A DNA stretch of 64,000 nt, taken from the NCBI GenBank assembly GCA_038206985.1, contig JBBRAH010000007.1, forward strand, positions 1 through 64,000. Reading direction: 5' to 3'. Below are positions 25,126-34,967 of this stretch, piece after piece (the stretch's first letter is position 1; every line of letters begins with the position of its first letter). The notes under the pieces are model-generated. The model saw nothing but the letters and a program-made list of their open reading frames with translations, had not been told where the DNA came from and searched no databases. The stretch is from CAXMST01 sp038206985 (GTDB taxonomy: Bacteria > Actinomycetota > Thermoleophilia > Solirubrobacterales > 70-9). Both the position numbers and the translations under genes were made by a program.

Positions 25126-26270
25126 CGGCGCACCTCCGGCACGTTCTCGAGAACCCAGTCGATCGAGGTGGTGAGCGCCTCCACGTCGGCCGGGTCGACA
25201 GCAGGGAACATCCCGACTCGCAGCTGGTTGCGGCCGAGCTTGCGATAGGGCTCGGTATCGACGACACCATTGGCTCGCAGGGTGGCGGCGAGAGCCGCGG
25301 CGTCGACGCTCTCATCGAAGTCGACCGTGCCGACCACCAGCGAGCGCTTGGCGGGATCGAGCACGAAGGGACTCGTCAGCTCGGAGGCGTCCGCCCAGCC
25401 GTACAGATGACCGGAGGAGCGGCCGCAGCGCTCGACGCACCAGTCGAGGCCGCCGTTGCCGAGCATCCACTCGACCTGGTCGGCCATCATCAGCAGCGTC
25501 GCTACGGCGGGCGTGTTGTAGGTCTGGTTCTTACGCGAGTTCTCCAGCGCGGTGGCAAGCGAGAGCGAGGCGGGCTGCCAACGGCCAACGGCGCCATCCA
25601 GCTCCTCGATACGGGCGATCGCGGCCGGGCTGACGAGTGCGAGCCAGAGGCCGCCGTCGGCGCCGAATGATTTCTGCGGAGCGAAGTAGTAGGCGTCTGT
25701 CTGCGACGGATCCAGGGGCAGACCGCCGGCGCCCGAGGTGGCGTCGACGAGAACCAGCGCGTCAGAGCCCGCGGGGCGCGTGACCGCGGCCATCACACCG
25801 GTCGAAGTCTCGTTGTGGGCCCAGCCGAGCGCGTCCACCCCGGCTTCCGAAGTGGGCTCAGGCGCATCCCCCGGCTCCGCGGAGACGATCACCGGATCGG
25901 CGAGGAACGGGGCGCCGGCCGTGACCTTGGCGAACTTGCTCGAGAACTCGCCGAAGCTCAGGTGCAGGGAGCGCTCACGGATCAGACCTGCAGCCGCCGC
26001 ATCCCAGAAGGCCGTGGCGCCGCCGTTGCCGAGAATGATCTCGTAGCCATCCGGGGCACTGAAGAGATCGAGCAGCCCGGTGCGGATCCGGCCGACGAGA
26101 TCCTTGACCGGTCGCTGGCGGTGCGAGGTGCCCATCACAGCGCCCTGCTCGGCAAGCGCCGCCAGTGCCTCGGGGCGTACGCGCGAGGGCCCACAGCCGA
26201 AGCGCCCGTCGGCGGGCAGCAGGTCGGCGGGGATCGCCGGGGCTTGCTCTGTTTGGGTCTCAGTGCTCAT
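25122..26270 (-). CDS. serC: Phosphoserine aminotransferase, actinobacterial type
   Basis: Second step of serine synthesis. The 382-residue sequence matches the Mycobacterium-type SerC: FGCGPSRVRPEAL near the start, MGTSHRQRPVKDLVG, and PLP Lys200 in YYFAPQKSFGADGG. I chose the ATG at 26270; the frame extends another 52 residues upstream but with no family resemblance. No Shine-Dalgarno sequence is visible and the promoter is not obvious. It is divergent from the DUF4389 gene and overlaps serA by 4 nt. Confidence 0.93.
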   Translation of the reverse strand: MSTETQTEQAPAIPADLLPADGRFGCGPSRVRPEALAALAEQGAVMGTSHRQRPVKDLVGRIRTGLLDLFSAPDGYEIILGNGGATAFWDAAAAGLIRERSLHLSFGEFSSKFAKVTAGAPFLADPVIVSAEPGDAPEPTSEAGVDALGWAHNETSTGVMAAVTRPAGSDALVLVDATSGAGGLPLDPSQTDAYYFAPQKSFGADGGLWLALVSPAAIARIEELDGAVGRWQPASLSLATALENSRKNQTYNTPAVATLLMMADQVEWMLGNGGLDWCVERCGRSSGHLYGWADASELTSPFVLDPAKRSLVVGTVDFDESVDAAALAATLRANGVVDTEPYRKLGRNQLRVGMFPAVDPADVEALTTSIDWVLENVPEVRR

Positions 26271-26438
26271 CGCGCAGACGGGCAGGTTACGGATTTCGGT
26301 CCGCCGCCCCCGATCAGCCCGGTCAGTCGCAGTCAAAGCCGGCGCGCGCACCGCTGAGACGGGCGCGCTTGCCTGCTGATCCGCTCCGACCGCGTGTAGT
26401 GTGCGGCCCGTAAGCTTGACCAACAACGGGGGTTTCCT

Positions 26439-27110
26439 GTGTATCCAGTCGTCTATTCAGCGCAGCATGAAGCGGAAGGTCGAAGCCGACTGACCGTGTT
26501 TTTCCGTCTGCTGCTCTCCATTCCCTGGCTCATCGTCGCCGCCTTCTGGGGCATCGCCGTGTTCTTCGCGCTCATTGGTTCCTGGTTCGCGCTGCTGTTC
26601 ACCGGGCGCTATCCGCAGGGCCTCTATGACTTCAACTCGCGCTTCCTGCGCTTTGCCTCCCGGGTCTCCGGCTGGCAGTGGCTGCTGGTGGACGAGTGGC
26701 CCCCGTTCAACGGAGAGCCGGATGCGAACTACCCGATCCGGCTTCAGTTCGACGAACCCAAGGCTGAGTACAGCCGCGCGAAGGTCTTCTTTCGCATCTT
26801 CCTGCTGATCCCTGTCTACATTCTCACCTACATCATGTCGATCATCCTCCAGTTGGTTGGGCTCGTGGCATGGTTCGTTCTGGTGTTCACCGCGAAGCTG
26901 CCCGAGGGGCTGTACAAGCCGATGCGCGCGGCGGCAGCCTACTCGGCGAAGGCGGGCGCCTACTACCTGCTGCTGACCGAGGACTTCCCGCCCTTCTGGG
27001 TCGATGAGGCTGAGGAGGCTCCGCTGCTCGATGGCGGGGCGCCGAGCACGGCGACGATGGAGCCGCCGCCGCCTCCGCCGCCGCCCCCGCCGACCCCGGC
27101 GACGGCCTGA
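26439..27110 (+). CDS. DUF4389-family membrane protein
   Basis: The 223-residue protein consists of two similar halves, each with a long paired hydrophobic segment (about 20-50 and 118-150) followed by FTGRYPQGLYDFNSRFLR or FTAKLPEGLYKPMRAA, an internal duplication typical of DUF4389. Each half ends with an aromatic WPPF/FPPF stretch. The C-terminus is Pro-rich (ten consecutive Pro). Function is unknown. The start is GTG with a G-run upstream. A cupin gene follows after 10 nt. Confidence 0.8.
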   Translation: MYPVVYSAQHEAEGRSRLTVFFRLLLSIPWLIVAAFWGIAVFFALIGSWFALLFTGRYPQGLYDFNSRFLRFASRVSGWQWLLVDEWPPFNGEPDANYPIRLQFDEPKAEYSRAKVFFRIFLLIPVYILTYIMSIILQLVGLVAWFVLVFTAKLPEGLYKPMRAAAAYSAKAGAYYLLLTEDFPPFWVDEAEEAPLLDGGAPSTATMEPPPPPPPPPPTPATA

Positions 27111-27120
27111 GGCACGGGCC

Positions 27121-27513
27121 GTGTCCGACGGGGTCATCGAGGGAGACGGCTACTCGGTCGGCTCCCTCGACGCGATGGGGGAGGGCTACGGCTTCCGCAA
27201 GGTCCGCAAGGAGCTTGGCGTCACCGCATTCGGAGTGAACGCGATCGTGATGCCGCCCGGCTACACCTCCGACAAGCACTTTCACGACGAGCAGGAAGAG
27301 CTCTACATCTGCCTCAGCGGCACCTTGCGACTGCAGTTCGGCGACGGTGACAAGCATCATGACCTTCAGCCGGGCGACATGGCTCGTGTCGACGCCGCCA
27401 CCGTGCGCTGCATGGGCAACCCGGGCGACGGCGACATGACCTACGTCTGCATAGGTGGCAAGGATGGCTACGTAGGACGCGACGGCCGTCGGCCCGAAGG
27501 CGACGAGATCTAG
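27121..27513 (+). CDS. Small cupin-domain protein
   Basis: The 130-residue single-domain cupin has the metal-binding motif HFHDEQEELYICLSG (His, His, Glu) and a second motif around LQPGDMARVDAATV, in which the usual His is not evident. Such proteins can be small dioxygenases, isomerases or binding proteins; the activity is not predictable. GTG at 27121 is the first good start, 10 nt after the DUF4389 gene; earlier codons in frame are Arg-rich shadow sequence. Confidence 0.78.
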   Translation: MSDGVIEGDGYSVGSLDAMGEGYGFRKVRKELGVTAFGVNAIVMPPGYTSDKHFHDEQEELYICLSGTLRLQFGDGDKHHDLQPGDMARVDAATVRCMGNPGDGDMTYVCIGGKDGYVGRDGRRPEGDEI

Positions 27514-27516
27514 GCG

Positions 27517-27548
27517 CCTCTCACTCGCCTCCAGACGAGACTGAGAGG
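27517..27548. terminator. Hairpin after the cupin gene
   Basis: CCTCTCA and TGAGAGG form the outer stem and CTCG/CGAG the inner one, directly after the cupin stop. No U tract follows. It lies in the convergent spacer with ilvC. Confidence 0.45.
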
Positions 27549-27568
27549 TCGCAGGTCAAGGCAGAGGT

Positions 27569-27598
27569 AGCGCCGGTATAGCGAAGCTATCCGGTGCT
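27569..27598. terminator. Hairpin between the cupin gene and ilvC
   Basis: AGCGCCGGTATAGC and GCTATCCGGTGCT pair almost fully around a GAA loop, with one bulge and one G-U pair. Another 6-bp hairpin (GACGCC/GGCGTC, 27605-27623) lies next to the ilvC stop. Together they look like a bidirectional terminator block. Confidence 0.5.
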
Positions 27599-27623
27599 GC
27601 CGATGACGCCGAGATGCGGCGTC

Positions 27624-28640
27624 TCAGTCCGTCTGGATCCAGTCCATCATCGAGCGGAGTTCAGCTCCCACCTTTTCGACCTGGTGGTCCTTGCCCTCCT
27701 GGCGGAGGCGGTCGAAGTTCTCGGTGCCGGCGTTGTTCTCAGCAATCCACTCGCGGGCGAACTCGCCGGACTGGATGTCGGCGAGGATCTTGCGCATGGC
27801 GTCGCGCGTGTCGTCGGTGATCACCTTCGGGCCACGGGTCATGTCGCCGTACTCGGCCGTGTTGGAGATTGAGTGGCGCATGCCACCGATGCCCTTCTCG
27901 TACATCAGGTCGACGATCAGCTTCAGCTCGTGCAGACACTCGAAGTAGGCGAGGCGGGGGTCGTAGCCGGCCTCGACCAGGGTCTCGAACCCGGCGCGAA
28001 CCAGCTCGGTCGCGCCGCCGCAGAGCACCGCCTGCTCGCCAAAGAGGTCAGTCTCGCATTCGTCCTTGAAGGTGGTCTCGATCACACCCGCACGGGTGCC
28101 GCCGACTCCCTTGGCGTAGGCGAGGACCATGTCGCGGGCCTTGCCGGTGCCGTCGGCGTGGACGGCCATCAGGCAGGGAACTCCGGAGCCCTCCTCGAAC
28201 TGGCGGCGGACCATGTGGCCGGGGCCCTTGGGGGCGACCATGCCCACGTCGACGCCCTCGGGCGGCTCGATCTGCTCGAAGTGGATCGCGAAACCGTGGG
28301 CGAACATCAGCAGGTTGCCGGGCGCGATCCCGTCCTTGATCTCGCTCTCCCAGATCTCGGCCTGCTTCTCGTCCGGGAGCAGAATCATCACGACGTCGCC
28401 CTTGGCGGCGGCATCGGCCACGGAAAGCACTTCCAGACCCTGGGCCTCGGCCTCGGCCACAGAGGCCGAGTCGGGGCGCAGGCCAACCACGACATCAACG
28501 CCGGACTCCTTCAGGTTGAGCGCGTGCGCGTGCCCCTGGGAGCCGTAGCCGAGGATCGCAACGGTCTTGCCCTCGAGCGGCTCGAGGCTCGCGTCGTCGT
28601 CGTAGAACATCTGGTCTGAGGAACTTGGAGAATCTGGCAT
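27624..28640 (-). CDS. ilvC: Ketol-acid reductoisomerase (class I)
   Basis: Second common step of valine, leucine and isoleucine synthesis. The 338-residue protein is the short class I enzyme: GYGSQGHAHALNLKESG (NADPH motif) near 31-47, MVAPKGPGHMVRRQ, and the metal-binding DLFGEQAVLCGG and ECLHELKLIVDL segments. The ATG lies 9 nt after TACATT with no ribosome site. It is separated from ilvBN, which lies 8 kb to the right. Confidence 0.96.
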   Translation of the reverse strand: MPDSPSSSDQMFYDDDASLEPLEGKTVAILGYGSQGHAHALNLKESGVDVVVGLRPDSASVAEAEAQGLEVLSVADAAAKGDVVMILLPDEKQAEIWESEIKDGIAPGNLLMFAHGFAIHFEQIEPPEGVDVGMVAPKGPGHMVRRQFEEGSGVPCLMAVHADGTGKARDMVLAYAKGVGGTRAGVIETTFKDECETDLFGEQAVLCGGATELVRAGFETLVEAGYDPRLAYFECLHELKLIVDLMYEKGIGGMRHSISNTAEYGDMTRGPKVITDDTRDAMRKILADIQSGEFAREWIAENNAGTENFDRLRQEGKDHQVEKVGAELRSMMDWIQTD

Positions 28641-28649
28641 AGGCGCGGC

Positions 28650-28655
28650 AATGTA
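28650..28655 (-). promoter_or_regulatory. -10 hexamer of ilvC, leaderless type
   Basis: TACATT lies 9 nt before the ilvC ATG in the 45-nt gap after menE. Confidence 0.45.
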
Positions 28656-28685
28656 CAGGTAGGGCGCCCGAGGCCCGTCGTCCGC

Positions 28686-30068
28686 TCAGCCGAGCCTGTG
28701 GCGCTGCAGCTTGCCGGAGCCCGTCCGGGGCAGCGAGGAGGCGAAATTGAGCTGCTTCGGCACCTCGGCCGGCGCCAGCCGTCCGCGGCAGAAGTCGCGC
28801 AGCTCGGAGGCCTCGGCGCGCATCCCGTCGCGGAGGACGACGACCGCGACGACCGCCTGACCCCACTCTGGATCATCGCGGCCGTAGACCCCGGCCTCGG
28901 CGACCGAGGGGTGCGCCTGAAGGCATTTCTCGACCACCTCGGGGCGAACGTTCTCACCGCCGCTGATGATCAGATCGTCGGCGCGGCCCAGGACCCACAG
29001 ATAGCCCTCCTCGTCGAAGCGGCCGAGATCGCCGGTGTGCAGCCACCCGTCTGCCGCCATGGCCGAGGCAGCCACGTTGGGGCCGCGGACGAGAATCTCG
29101 CCCTCCTCCCCATCGCCCTCGACGCGCACCTCGATTCCGGGTAATGGCCGCCCCGAGGAGCCGCGCTTTCGTGCCGCATCACCCGGGGCCAGGGTGCAGA
29201 CCTGCGAGCAGGCCTCGGTGAGCCCGTACGTCTGGACCACGTTGATGCCCTGCTCCAGGGCCTCGTCAAGCGTTACGGCCGGCAGGGGCGCCCCGCCGAT
29301 CAGCACGATCCGCTGCCGTGTCAGGTCGGCGCCCGCCTCGAGCAGGCGGTGGAGCTGGGTGGGAACCAGCGAGACGATCGTGACGCCGGCCCCCAGGACA
29401 GCGACGACGGCATCGACATCGAAGCGCGAGTGAATCTCCGCCATCGTCCCGTAGATCGCGGAGCGGATCGGGATCGTCAGCCCGCCGACGTGGTCCAAGG
29501 GCAGACAGCAGAGCCAGCGATCGTCCGGCTCGACGCCGAGGTTGGCCGCCGAGGCCTGCGCCGAGGCCCAGTGATTGGCGAAGCTGAGATCCACGGCCCG
29601 CCGCGGCCCAGTAGTGCCGCTGCTGAGAACCCGGCTGAGAACAGCACCGGATCCCGGCGATGCCCCCGAGACCGAGTTTTCAGCCCCGGAGGGACCAGAA
29701 TCGCGGCCTCGCGGGGAAACGGATATTCCGAGCGCCTCCAGCCGGTCGGAATCGAGGAGCGCGACGCCTTCCCCCGCCAACGCCAGCACCGCCTCCCGCT
29801 CCGCCGCCACCAGCCCCGGACGCAGCGTCTGCACCCGCATCCCTCTCAGCAAAGCGGCATGGAACGCCACCGCATGCCCCAGCCCGGGCTCCAGCTCCAG
29901 CACCACCCCGCCCTCACCGCCGAGCACCTCGGCAAGCGCCGCGGCCCGCCCGAGCAACTCCACATAGGTCAACTGAACGCCCTCCGCATCCCGCAGCGCC
30001 ACCCGCTCAGGGTGTGCCGCGGCCGCGCGCTGCAGCCAGTCAGTGGGGATGGGGTCGGTGTCGGTCAT
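28686..30068 (-). CDS. menE: o-Succinylbenzoate--CoA ligase
   Basis: It activates o-succinylbenzoate with ATP and CoA in menaquinone synthesis. The 460-residue ANL-superfamily protein has the P-loop LSSGTTGPRRAV, the YGLTEACSQ adenylate motif, HTGDLGRFDEEG and a C-terminal Lys in GSGKLQR. The N-terminal third is reduced compared with larger acyl-CoA ligases, as usual for MenE. Other members of the superfamily look alike, but divergence from menB supports the call. I chose the ATG at 30068; an in-frame GTG nine codons upstream is possible. Confidence 0.9.
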   Translation of the reverse strand: MTDTDPIPTDWLQRAAAAHPERVALRDAEGVQLTYVELLGRAAALAEVLGGEGGVVLELEPGLGHAVAFHAALLRGMRVQTLRPGLVAAEREAVLALAGEGVALLDSDRLEALGISVSPRGRDSGPSGAENSVSGASPGSGAVLSRVLSSGTTGPRRAVDLSFANHWASAQASAANLGVEPDDRWLCCLPLDHVGGLTIPIRSAIYGTMAEIHSRFDVDAVVAVLGAGVTIVSLVPTQLHRLLEAGADLTRQRIVLIGGAPLPAVTLDEALEQGINVVQTYGLTEACSQVCTLAPGDAARKRGSSGRPLPGIEVRVEGDGEEGEILVRGPNVAASAMAADGWLHTGDLGRFDEEGYLWVLGRADDLIISGGENVRPEVVEKCLQAHPSVAEAGVYGRDDPEWGQAVVAVVVLRDGMRAEASELRDFCRGRLAPAEVPKQLNFASSLPRTGSGKLQRHRLG

Positions 30069-30173
30069 CGGTATCGAGGCAGCCCGCGCGCTCACGCGCT
30101 GGCTATCGTTGCCCGTCCATTCTCGCGCCGCCGCGACCATCCGCGAGCCGCGGGCGCCCGACCGCAGGAGACC

Positions 30174-31061
<888 letters not shown>

Positions 31062-31078
31062 CCCTCGGGAATCCAGGG

Positions 31079-31978
31079 ATGAGCGCTTTCCGCATCTGGG
31101 CCATGGCCGCGCGCCCGCGCACGCTGCCCGCTGCCCTGGCACCGGTGTTCGTGGGAACCGCGGCCGCCTGGCACGAGCTCCAGGCCGGCTCCGCCACCGA
31201 CCTCTTCGCCTGGGGCGCCTTCGTCGCCGCGCTGCTCGGTGCGCTGTTCATCCAGATCGGGACCAACCTCGCCAACGACTACTCCGACGCCAAGCGGGGC
31301 ACCGACACCGAAGACCGGCTCGGGCCAGTCCGGGTCACCGCGTCGGGCCTCGCCGCGCCACAGCGCGTGCTCTACGCCACCTGGGCCGCCTTCGGGCTGG
31401 CCGGTCTCGCCGGTCTCTACCTGGCGATCGAGGTCGGGCCCGAGATCATCGCCGTCGGCGTGCTCTCGATCACCGCGGGCGTGCTCTACACCGGTGGCCC
31501 CAAGCCCTACGGCTACGAGGGACTCGGCGAGGTCTTCGTCTTCGTCTTCTTCGGCCTCGTTGCGGTCAACGGCTCCTACTACGTGCAGCTCGAGCAGATC
31601 GACCTCGCGCCGGTGCTGCTCTCGATCCCGATCGGCCTGCTCTCGGCCGCGATCCTGGTCGTCAACAACGTCCGCGACATCGACACCGACCGCCGCGCGG
31701 GCAAGCGGACGCTGGCGGTGCGTCTCGGCCGGGAGCGCACCCGGAAGCTCTACGTGGCGATGATTGCCGCCGCCTACCTGCTGCTCCCCCTGGTCCTGAT
31801 CGCCGGTACGCGCTGGGCGCCTGCCCTGGCCGCACTGGCCAGCGCACCGCTCGCGCTCAAGCCATTGCGCGCGGTTCGGACGCGCACCGACGGCCCGGCT
31901 CTGAACGGGGCCCTGGCGGGCACCGGCGGCCTGCTCGGCGTTTTCGCGCTGTTCGCGGCCATCGCCCTGGCGATCTGA
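31079..31978 (+). CDS. menA: 1,4-dihydroxy-2-naphthoate polyprenyltransferase
   Basis: This integral membrane prenyltransferase attaches the isoprenoid tail to DHNA. The 299-residue protein has eight or nine hydrophobic segments and the two Asp-rich metal motifs NDYSDAKRGTD (around 60-70) and NVRDIDTDRRAGKRT (around 185-200), the latter typical of MenA. The ATG follows CAGGG. It is cotranscribed with menB. Confidence 0.94.
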   Translation: MSAFRIWAMAARPRTLPAALAPVFVGTAAAWHELQAGSATDLFAWGAFVAALLGALFIQIGTNLANDYSDAKRGTDTEDRLGPVRVTASGLAAPQRVLYATWAAFGLAGLAGLYLAIEVGPEIIAVGVLSITAGVLYTGGPKPYGYEGLGEVFVFVFFGLVAVNGSYYVQLEQIDLAPVLLSIPIGLLSAAILVVNNVRDIDTDRRAGKRTLAVRLGRERTRKLYVAMIAAAYLLLPLVLIAGTRWAPALAALASAPLALKPLRAVRTRTDGPALNGALAGTGGLLGVFALFAAIALAI

Positions 31979-32085
31979 GCCACGGGCCGCCAGATTCAGC
32001 CCGCGCTGCGACCCGCACGATCCGCGGTGACACGCGCGATACTCAGCGCTCGGAGCGGCGTCCGCAGCCGCCCGCCGAGGCATCC

Positions 32086-33201
32086 ATGAGAATCGTTCGA
32101 GTCGAAGTCATCCCGATCGCGCTGCCGTTCCGCGAGCGCTACTTGACCGCCAGCGGCGAGCTCGAGGAGCGCACCATGGCGATCGTCCGGATCCACACCG
32201 ACAGCGGTGCCGTCGGGCTCGGTGAGGCCGTCCCCCTCAGCCTGCGCGGCGGACCCTCGCTCGCCAATGTCGTCTTGGACCTCAACTCGATCTGCGGCCC
32301 GGCGCTGATCGGCGCCGATGCCTCGCCCGCTCTGACCCACACCCCCAGCGAGATCCGCACCTGGATCTGGGAGCTGCTCGAGCGCTGCCGCCAGCAACGC
32401 GCCGGGACGCAGGCGATCGCCGCGATCGACGTCGGCCTGCACGATCTAGCGGGCCGCCTGAGCGGGCTGCCCATGTGGAGGGTCCTGGGGGCGGCCGGCG
32501 TGCGCGAGGTCGAAGCCAACGCGAGCATCGACGCGCGCTCGGCGGAATCCGCGGGCAAGCTCGCGGAAGCACTCGCGGAAGTGGGTTTCAGAACCTTCAA
32601 GATCAAGGTCGGCAGCGGCGAGGATCTGGACCGGGTGATTGCGGTCCGCAACGCGGTCCCGCAGGGCTCGAAGATCCGCATCGATGCCAACGGCGCCTGG
32701 GAACCGAATGCGGCAGTCACGCTGCTGCGCGAGTTCCACGCTTGGGACATCGAGCTGGTCGAACAGCCCTGCAGTGACCTCGGTGGCCTTGCGGAAGTCC
32801 GGCGCAGGACCCCGATCGCGGTCGTCGCGGACGAGAGCGTGGCGTCCGCCGCCGACGCCGAGCGCGCCCGCGCCATGGGCGCCTGCGATGTCGCGACCGT
32901 GAAGCTCGCCAAGGTGGGCGGACCCCTGGAGGCGCTGAGCATCGCCGCGATCCTGCCGGTCTATCTCTCCAGCGCGCTCGATGGACCGATCGGCATCGCC
33001 GCCGCCCTACATACAGCGCAGGTGATGCCGCGCGGGGGCTACGCCGGTGGGCTCGCCCAGGGTCTCGGCACGCTGACGATGTTCAGCGCCAGTTACGCGT
33101 CCTCCGAAGGCCTGTTCGGCGCCAGGCTGAGCCCGGCCCGCGCACCCGGGCTCGGCGTTGAGATCGACGAAGGCGCGCTGCAAGCGCTGCGGCTCCCGTG
33201 A
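32086..33201 (+). CDS. menC: o-Succinylbenzoate synthase
   Basis: This enolase-superfamily dehydratase of 371 residues turns SHCHC into o-succinylbenzoate. The catalytic set is visible: FKIKVG (KxK), metal ligands in RIDANGAW (Asp), LVEQP (Glu) and VVADES (Asp), and a final Lys in TVKLAKVGG. Members of this superfamily also act as N-acylamino acid racemases or dipeptide epimerases, so the name rests partly on its place in the men cluster. It overlaps menD by 4 nt (GTGA). Confidence 0.88.
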   Translation: MRIVRVEVIPIALPFRERYLTASGELEERTMAIVRIHTDSGAVGLGEAVPLSLRGGPSLANVVLDLNSICGPALIGADASPALTHTPSEIRTWIWELLERCRQQRAGTQAIAAIDVGLHDLAGRLSGLPMWRVLGAAGVREVEANASIDARSAESAGKLAEALAEVGFRTFKIKVGSGEDLDRVIAVRNAVPQGSKIRIDANGAWEPNAAVTLLREFHAWDIELVEQPCSDLGGLAEVRRRTPIAVVADESVASAADAERARAMGACDVATVKLAKVGGPLEALSIAAILPVYLSSALDGPIGIAAALHTAQVMPRGGYAGGLAQGLGTLTMFSASYASSEGLFGARLSPARAPGLGVEIDEGALQALRLP

Positions 33202-34967
33202 TCGACAACACCAACCGCAACACGGCCTTGGCGAGCGCGCTGGTCGAGGAGCTGGCCCGCTCGGGGGTGCACCATGCGATCGCGTCCCCGGGCTCCCGCT
33301 CGAGCCCGATCACGCTCGCCCTGGACCGCGAACCCGGGATCGAGCTGCGCATGGTGCTCGACGAGCGCAGCGCCGGCTTCGTCGCCCTCGGCATCGCCCT
33401 GCAGAGCGGTACGCCGGCGATCGTCGCCTGTACCAGCGGGTCCGCCGCGGCCAACCTGCACCCGGCGATCGTCGAAGCGGACGAGGCGGGCGTGCCGATG
33501 CTCGTGCTCACCTCCGACCGCCCGCCGGAACTGCGCGGGATCGGGGCCGGCCAGGCGATCGATCAGATCAAGCTCTACGGCGACGCGGTGCGCTGGTTCT
33601 GCGAAGCCGGCACCCACGATGCCAACGACGCGGGCCTGATGCACTACCGCTCGCTCGGCTGCCGCGCGTTCACAGAGGCGCAGCAGGGTGCGGGACCCGT
33701 GCACCTCAACCTCGCCTGGCGCGATCCCCTCGGCCCCGAACCCAACCCCGACGAGGTCGTGGCCGCGGATCCCCTCGCCCTGAGCGGACGCGACGGGGGG
33801 CGACCGCTGACCGTCGGGATCCGCTCGCAGGAACCGGCAGCCGCGGTGGTCGAGGCGATCAGCGAGGCGATCTCGTGTGCCGAGCGGCCCCTGATCGTTG
33901 CCGGCCGCTACCCCGGCGACGATCTGGCGGAGCCCGTCGCCGCGCTGGCGCGCAACGCGGAAATGCCGCTGCTGGCCGAGCCGACCTCCCAGCTGCGCTC
34001 CGGCCCCCACGTCACAGACGCGCCCGTCATCGCCGCCTACGACCTGATCTTGCGCGCGGTCCGACCCGCGCTGGCGCCGGATCTCGTGATCCGCTTCGGC
34101 GACATGCCGACCAGCAAGCCCCTGCGGGCGCTGCTCTCGAGTTCCGGCGGACCCGACCAGATCGTGATCGATCCCCCCGGTCGGTGGAACGAGCCGACCA
34201 GGCGCGCGGGCGCGCTGGTCCGCGCCGACGCGATCGAATTGGCCCGCGACCTCGCCGAGCGCTTCCAGCCGGGCCCGGAACCGCATCGGTTCCTCGCGAC
34301 CTGGCTGGATGCGGAACGCACGGCGCAGGAGGCGATCGATGCCGAGCTCGGCGCTGGGTCCGCACTCAGCGAGCCGCTTGTCGCGCGGATGCTCGGCGCT
34401 GCACTCGAAGATTCCGACCAGCTGCTGCTGGCGAGCAGCATGCCGATTCGCGACGCCGAGTCGTTCTTCCCGGCAGCCGGATCAGGAGCCCGGACCTTCT
34501 CCAACCGTGGAGCCAACGGCATCGACGGCCTGCTCGCAACCAGCGCCGGGCTCGCAACGTCCGAGTCGACGGAGACCTGGGCCCTGATCGGCGACCTGGC
34601 GCTCTTGCACGACCTGGGTGGATTGCTGCCGCTCAGCGACCAATCCGACCGCACCCATGTGGTCGTCCTCGACAATGGCGGCGGGCGCATCTTTGAGGCC
34701 CTGCCGCAAGCCGGCCAGATCGAGCGCCAGCGCTTCGAGCGCCTGTTCATCACTCCCTCGGTGCTCGAGGTGAGTGCTGCCGCGCAGCTCTTCGGGCTGG
34801 ACTACACCGAGATCACGAACGCGGAGGGCCTCCGGGCGGCCCTGGCGGAGCGCCCCACGGGCTTGATCCACGTCCGGATCGACCCCTCGACGGGCGTCGA
34901 CCTCCGCCGGGGGATCGCGGCCGCTGTCACCGCCGCCCTCGTCTCAGCCGCTGATCAGGGGGAGTAG
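33198..34967 (+). CDS. menD: 2-succinyl-5-enolpyruvyl-6-hydroxy-3-cyclohexene-1-carboxylate synthase
   Basis: This thiamine-diphosphate enzyme joins isochorismate and 2-oxoglutarate. The 589-residue protein starts with SGVHHAIASPGSRSSP (the SPGSRS hallmark), has LDERSAGFVALG with the ThDP-activating Glu, and near the C-terminus GDLALLHDLGGL and VLDNGGGRIFEALPQ, the ThDP/metal motif. The start is GTG inside the menC stop. The last 24 nt overlap the 3' end of the isochorismate synthase gene on the other strand. Confidence 0.95.
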   Translation: MIDNTNRNTALASALVEELARSGVHHAIASPGSRSSPITLALDREPGIELRMVLDERSAGFVALGIALQSGTPAIVACTSGSAAANLHPAIVEADEAGVPMLVLTSDRPPELRGIGAGQAIDQIKLYGDAVRWFCEAGTHDANDAGLMHYRSLGCRAFTEAQQGAGPVHLNLAWRDPLGPEPNPDEVVAADPLALSGRDGGRPLTVGIRSQEPAAAVVEAISEAISCAERPLIVAGRYPGDDLAEPVAALARNAEMPLLAEPTSQLRSGPHVTDAPVIAAYDLILRAVRPALAPDLVIRFGDMPTSKPLRALLSSSGGPDQIVIDPPGRWNEPTRRAGALVRADAIELARDLAERFQPGPEPHRFLATWLDAERTAQEAIDAELGAGSALSEPLVARMLGAALEDSDQLLLASSMPIRDAESFFPAAGSGARTFSNRGANGIDGLLATSAGLATSESTETWALIGDLALLHDLGGLLPLSDQSDRTHVVVLDNGGGRIFEALPQAGQIERQRFERLFITPSVLEVSAAAQLFGLDYTEITNAEGLRAALAERPTGLIHVRIDPSTGVDLRRGIAAAVTAALVSAADQGE